Positions 59,611 to 64,000 of a stretch of DNA of 64,000 bases are shown one piece after another. A model generated the notes under the pieces. It worked only from the letters and a program-made list of their open reading frames with translations. It was not told where the DNA came from and did not search any database. The translations under genes were made by a program, and so were the position numbers. This DNA is from Parastagonospora avenae f. sp. tritici 18332-5. Its lineage: Eukaryota > Ascomycota > Dothideomycetes > Pleosporales > Phaeosphaeriaceae. The stretch spans positions 1-64,000 of the forward strand of contig JAFJTR010000057.1 of the NCBI GenBank assembly GCA_022559985.1, in the 5' to 3' direction. Position 1 is the first letter of the stretch, and every line of letters starts with the position of its first letter.

Positions 59611-61628
59611 CTACACGCGCTTCTCACCAACAGGGTGCACCGCCGGACCGTCCTCAAGCTTATACAGAATCGGCTTCGGGAGGCCCTTCTTGCGCATGAT
59701 GTAAGTGTTGACCCACCACGGCAAGTTCTGCGACACCTGGTAGCGCATATGAGTGCGCGTCGGGACGCTGAAGATAAAGTCAAGCTCCTCCAGCGTCCGC
59801 TGCTTGGTCTCCGGCAGCCAGAGGAAGATCATGACCAGAGCGATGATGTTCAGACCGGCGTAGAAGCCGAACACGCCCTGCGGCATGAACGCCTTGAGCA
59901 TGCGCGGAAGCGTGAGAGACAAGACAGCGGCCCAGAAATTGTTGGTCGCGACGGCCCAGGACATGCCCACCTCGCGATGGGAGAGCGGGAAGACTTCAGC
60001 TGAGTACGTGAATGGGACTGGGCCTTCGCCTGGAGAGTAGAAGGCACCGAAAAGGTAGATGAAGAAAGCGATGAGAGGGAGATGCGCGGAGCTGTCTTTA
60101 GGGATATAGTAGCACATGCCTGCGGCGAGCAATGTCCAGAACATGTTCGGGAACGTAGAGAGGAGCAAGCCGCGACGACCAAAGGTATCGATAGTCCAGA
60201 TCGCAGGGAAGGCGAAAATGAAGTTGACCAGTCCAAACCCAAATGAGGCGATGAGTGCGGTCTTCTCTGAAGCACCTCCCTCCTTGAAGATCGTGCTGCT
60301 GTAGAAGGCGATGATGTTGATACCGCACATCTGCTGGCTTATCATGACCACGAAGGATGCCAGGGTAGCACGACGGATACGTGGGATCGTGAACAGCTCT
60401 ACGAAGCGGGTGAAGAGGTTGCTCTTGGGGCTGAGACCGGCCTGGTGAACCAGAACATCTTCCTGCGCGAGAAGAGCGTGGGTGTAGTACAAGTCTCGGG
60501 CGGCCTGGAACGGGGTGTTGCGCAGCTTCAAGAAAGACTGGTACGCCTTAGCATACCGACGCTTCTTCATCAGCCATCGAGGCGACTCCGGGACGAAAGC
60601 AATGCCGAGGCAGAGCGGGATAGCTGGGATAAACGCGGATCCGAGTTGAAGACGCCAGGAGACAGCACCGGTGTTCATGACGCACAGATTAGCCACGAAA
60701 CCAAGGAAGATGCCAAAAGCCGTCCACACTTGCCAGCTCATGACGAGACCGCCACGTACGCTAGCGGGACACACCTCAGCGGAGAAGACGGGCACAGTGA
60801 CTTCCTTGAGACCCATGCCAACACCAAGGAGGAGACGGCAGACAACGAGCTGAGGCCAGCTCTGTGAGAAGCCCGACCCAAGCGGCGCAAGCAGCGAGAA
60901 GATGGCAGCGATGAAAATAGTCCACTTGCGCCCGATCAAGTCGTTAATCGGATCCGAGATCCAAGCCGTGAACAAAGCAATCGCAATGTACGGACAAGAA
61001 TTCACGAACCCGATAATCCAGCTGTTCTTCTCGCACGTCCCAGCCGCCGCACACGTAGCACCAGAGTCCGGGATACCAAACGCCTGGCCGAAAGTCAAGT
61101 TCGCGCCGTTGGAGCCCGTCTGGTCCCAGCCCTGGATCGCCGCGGCGACGGAGTTCAGGATGATGGTGAAGTACAGCATGCGCGGCAGCTTGAAGCGGTG
61201 CGTGACTTCTTCGCGGATGGCCTGGCGGTCGCTGGCATCGAGCTCCTCCAGTTCCTCATACAGGGTGGGAGACTGCGCGAAGAGGGCGCCCTTGATCAGG
61301 AGCGGCTCGATGTCTTGCAGGCCGTGCTCGGCGGCGAAGCTGTGCACGTCGACGAGGAGTTGGGCCTTTGAGACGCTGGCGAGAGGGTTGCGGATTCTGT
61401 TTGTGTCAGCGTCTTGATCGGAGTTGTTCGGGCTGGTGGTGTTGACATACTCCCCATCAAGGTTGGCCGTCAATTGGCTGGCGTTGGCTTGATGCTTGTG
61501 CTCATCGGAGGAGAGAGAACCGCGGTTCTCGATGTGCGCGGTGGTGGACTCGCTATTGAACTGTCAGTGAGTGTGGAAGGTGGAATATGAGTAAAGGGAA
61601 CTTACATGTTGTTATTCTTGTCCGTCAT
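59611..61628 (-). CDS. MFS sugar/polyol transporter with long N-terminal cytoplasmic region
   Basis: Two exons, 61628-61606 and 61552-59611 (654 residues). Exon 1 encodes only MTDKNNN plus part of a codon. About 125 cytoplasmic residues precede TM1 and end in a region like DASDRQAIREEVTHRFKLP. Twelve helices follow with sugar-porter motifs: DLIGRK (loop 2-3), VPESPRWL after TM6, DTFGRRGLLLS (loop 8-9), and PETKQRTLEELDFIF after TM12. QQMCGINIIAFYSSTIF in TM7 is the sugar-recognition region. The long N-terminus and LxGMGLKEVTVPVFSAE segment resemble the inositol/polyol-like subgroup, but the substrate is not certain. Plasma membrane, proton coupled. Confidence 0.92.
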
Positions 61629-62885
61629 GATCACGGAGTTGATACTAAGACTGAAGGTTGAGAGTTGTGACTTGATAGTGAGCAAGAAAAGCTGGAAGGG
61701 TCCGTGGTCGGTAGAGTTTAAGTATTCGTGAGAGAATTCTCGCGCGATGTCGGGCTAGCCGTTTGCACAAGGCAGAAATGGTAGTGACAGGGCAAAATAT
61801 CACTGTTTCACACCCCGACAGCGCTGCATCAAAGCATCTTGCCTCGTTCGGAACATCACGCGCTCGGTCATACAAACCAATGGGAGGAAATATCCCGGAA
61901 CGTCACCCATGCTTTCATTGCCAGTGTTGCCATTCACTCTATCGGAGCTTCTTAGCGCGGCTCGGTTGGAGCTAGTGTATGCAGTGGACCCGACCGCCAG
62001 AGAACTACAAGTTCGCGGGGTATGTGAATGGAAGTGTGGTATGAGCGTAATTAGACAATATTCAGCTTGCACGACTACCTCGTGTTTGCCGAATCGAGCT
62101 AAAGACTGGGTGTTGAGCTGTTTTCAGCAGCGAATTGCCATCAGCATGGCCCCGCGGATACTTCGCAGAGTGTCTATTTGATTGGTTGAATCTATGAACT
62201 ATCCATTATATTCGCACCACGTGTTAGAGAAAGAGTTAGACTCTATCTTGTCTCTCACAATGTGTATCTAATGCCAATTGGCATCTCAATCAAGAAAGTT
62301 CGCTGAAAGTCCAGCTCGAATCTGACACAGTGCGACATCACACATGCAACATTACCTAGACTCATCTGCCATGTTCTAGCCGCAAGATTATGCCGTACCC
62401 TCACCGGTACCGGCTACCGTCGCACCATCAAACAGGTGTATGTGACCGGTTCAACTCAGCCTCCATAGCAGCACGCTACCACGGGCACGTGGTTCAGATC
62501 TCTCCAAAACGTCATGAATAGAAGGCTTCGTGGTGATAAGCATGACAAGCTCTGGAAAAGAGAAGCTACCCCGCATTCTTGCTATGCCGCGTCGGTCATA
62601 GTGCATGGTAAGCGGGCATATTTGGACCTGGTGTTGAGTCCTCGCACGCCATCTCGTGGTATGGTACCAGTCTGATGGGACGGTTCGGCTGGTTGCGTTA
62701 TCTTGGTGCTGCTTTGGTGTAAGTGCGGGATTCAGCCTACTCGGTGCCATTCACCACTGTGATATATGCGAGGCTATAAATTCGATCACATGAACATAGT
62801 CGATAAGCGTAACAGTAATCTGCCGGAATGAAGCTTAGTGCAACTGCGCATTACTTCGGAACTTCGATTTCCACTCGCGACTCGA
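61629..62885. other. Intergenic spacer
   Basis: 1.26 kb upstream of the transporter and downstream of the Yih1 gene. Short chance frames only; no repeats or RNA genes recognised. Confidence 0.4.
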
Positions 62886-63740
62886 TTATTTCTTGCCCTT
62901 CTTCTTTGTATCGGATTCCTTGCCTTCCTTGGCAAACCCTCCTAGTAGTAATGCTTCTCTGGCTGTGGTGTTGATGATTCGGAAGCGATCTGGACCTAGA
63001 TGGACGCCGCCATACCACCTGGTCACTACTACCATGACACCCCATACCTCCATCAGCTGCATGAGGTGCAGCATACGCGAGCCAGCTGCCGTTTCTCCAT
63101 CGTCGTCACAATCCTGGTAGCTCGTGTCGTTAGGGCCTTTGATGCGCCATGCTGTCATGTTATGAGTAGCTCGAGCGGCTTTCTTATCCGTAGCTAAAAG
63201 GTGGGCGACATATTGTCTGGCTTGTGCTGGTGATGATACTGGCGCAACTCGCGCCAAGAAGACCGACTTCTTTTCGGTGAAGGCTGGGCCGATAGTCCAT
63301 GGTGGCTCTGGTCCGATGTCGATAGCAGGATCTGACGAAGGCTGTGATGAGTCCATTTCGGTGGGTTGATCTTCTGCTTGATCGTGCAACTGGATGTCTC
63401 CATGCTCTTCTGCCTTTTCCAAGGCTTCTCTGACTTCTTCGAGCAAGTCGTATATGCATGCCTCTCCAGGCCGATACACTTCTGCAAGAACATCTCGGAC
63501 TACATGTACTGCCCGACTGCCCATGCCCTTTGCGACATCCTGCCCTACACTTTGCGTCCCTAGCACTGATATGGGAGCGTCAGGATAGTCTGCGGGGAAC
63601 TCGATGCGCAATATGATGGACGGAAATGATGGCAACCGCAGGCTGAAGATCCTGTCGTCTTCATTTATAGGTGCCAAGGTGCCCTCGTCGAATATCGAGT
63701 TTATCGAAGTGAGTTCATCCTGAATTGCGTCGTTGGACAT
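62886..63740 (-). CDS. yih1: Yih1/IMPACT homologue, Gcn2 regulator
   Basis: Intronless, 284 residues. An N-terminal RWD domain (about 1-105) starts MSNDAIQDELTSINSIFDEG with the family's YPDAPISVL motif, then an acidic, disordered linker (about 115-150), then the UPF0029/IMPACT domain (about 155-265) with RATHNMTAWRI, DCDDDGETAAG and the signature VVVTRWYGGVHLGPDRFRII. Yih1 competes with Gcn2 for Gcn1 and so dampens eIF2-alpha kinase signalling during amino-acid starvation. Full length and catalytic-type signature intact; ends in a basic KKKGKK tail. Confidence 0.94.
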   Translation of the reverse strand: MSNDAIQDELTSINSIFDEGTLAPINEDDRIFSLRLPSFPSIILRIEFPADYPDAPISVLGTQSVGQDVAKGMGSRAVHVVRDVLAEVYRPGEACIYDLLEEVREALEKAEEHGDIQLHDQAEDQPTEMDSSQPSSDPAIDIGPEPPWTIGPAFTEKKSVFLARVAPVSSPAQARQYVAHLLATDKKAARATHNMTAWRIKGPNDTSYQDCDDDGETAAGSRMLHLMQLMEVWGVMVVVTRWYGGVHLGPDRFRIINTTAREALLLGGFAKEGKESDTKKKGKK

Positions 63741-63902
63741 GTTTGATGAGCAGTGACCGAAGGCGTGGGGAAGCTAATCGAAGCAGAAAGTGCGCTAGTG
63801 CTAGCGTGGCAACGGATCTCGAAAACTATTGTTGCGCTCGCACTGCTCCACATGATCCTCGACATAGCACCAGCACAACCGCCAACATTCGTCTTGATAG
63901 CC

Positions 63903-64000
63903 ATGGCGCAAAACGATGCAGCAAAGCGCGCCGCGTCAATGCTGACGATAGCGCAGCTTAAGTTCAAGCAAGCTTTGAAGAAGGATGACAGCAGTGAATC
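63903..64000 (+). CDS. N-terminus of an unknown protein, cut by the window end
   Basis: An ATG at 63903 opens a frame that runs to the window edge: MAQNDAAKRAASMLTIAQLK, then KFKQALKKDDS. It is helical, basic and lysine-rich. It is divergent from the Yih1 gene with about 160 nt between starts. Too short to identify; the start could be wrong. Confidence 0.4.
   Translation, partial: MAQNDAAKRAASMLTIAQLKFKQALKKDDSSE

Noticed and set aside
1..64000. tRNA, rRNA, CRISPR, telomere repeats, transposons
   Set aside because: I looked for tRNA B-box-like motifs, repeat-spacer arrays, TTAGGG runs, transposase or reverse-transcriptase motifs and terminal repeats and saw none; a tRNA scan and repeat search by computer would be decisive.

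Overview
The window is nuclear DNA of a filamentous ascomycete (Pezizomycotina). The evidence is about 27 protein genes at roughly one per 2.4 kb, many short introns (about 46-70 nt) with GT-AG ends and CTAAC/CTGAC-like branch sites, a Zn2Cys6 regulator with a fungal transcription-factor domain, and orthologues of typical fungal housekeeping proteins. Dothideomycetes is my best guess for the class, from the general look of the proteins only. I found no tRNA, rRNA, CRISPR array, intact transposon or virus. Gene models were built by reading splice sites by hand; total exon length is a multiple of three in every model except the two flagged as frame-broken and the gene cut by the window edge.

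Layout. 0-9.4 kb: an Hsp70-like ATPase (-), a single-span membrane protein (+), a large unknown protein (+) and a coiled-coil protein (-). 9.4-12.2 kb: mostly gene-free, with one small cysteine-rich, probably secreted protein whose frame is broken at a run of six G. 12.2-15.3 kb: a divergent pair, SF3A3/Prp9 (-) and the eIF4A-III helicase Fal1 (+), both RNA-splicing related. 16.3-24 kb: a GFA-domain enzyme, a WD40-inositol polyphosphate 5-phosphatase fusion, a CHY zinc-finger protein whose first coding exon is only 5 nt, and proteasome subunit alpha-4. 24-30.2 kb: a D-2-hydroxyacid (D-lactate / D-2-hydroxyglutarate) dehydrogenase, an amidohydrolase with a homopolymer frameshift, and an MFS sugar transporter with one unresolved splice junction. 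30.2-37.2 kb: a gene relic and a Zn2Cys6 transcription factor flanked by long spacers.

37.2-48.9 kb: a WW-domain protein, a Yar1-like ankyrin protein, a 3.4 kb gene-free block, a RING protein with a long repetitive tail, the Rag GTPase Gtr1 and the uracil-catabolism protein Urc4. 48.9-64 kb: another long gene-free block, an auxilin/Swa2-like protein, a PQ-loop transporter, an unknown protein whose first intron carries a 69-nt C run, the Mpo1-like dioxygenase, a second MFS transporter, the Gcn2 regulator Yih1/IMPACT, and the start of a gene cut by the window end.

Functionally this is a mixed housekeeping segment, not a metabolite cluster. Nutrient themes recur (two sugar transporters, Gtr1 for TORC1, Yih1 for Gcn2, a PQ-loop vacuolar transporter, Urc4), but nothing in the sequence shows co-regulation. 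The least ordinary items are the broken cysteine-rich protein, the RING protein with its repeats, the micro-exon of the CHY gene, and the extreme C homopolymer.
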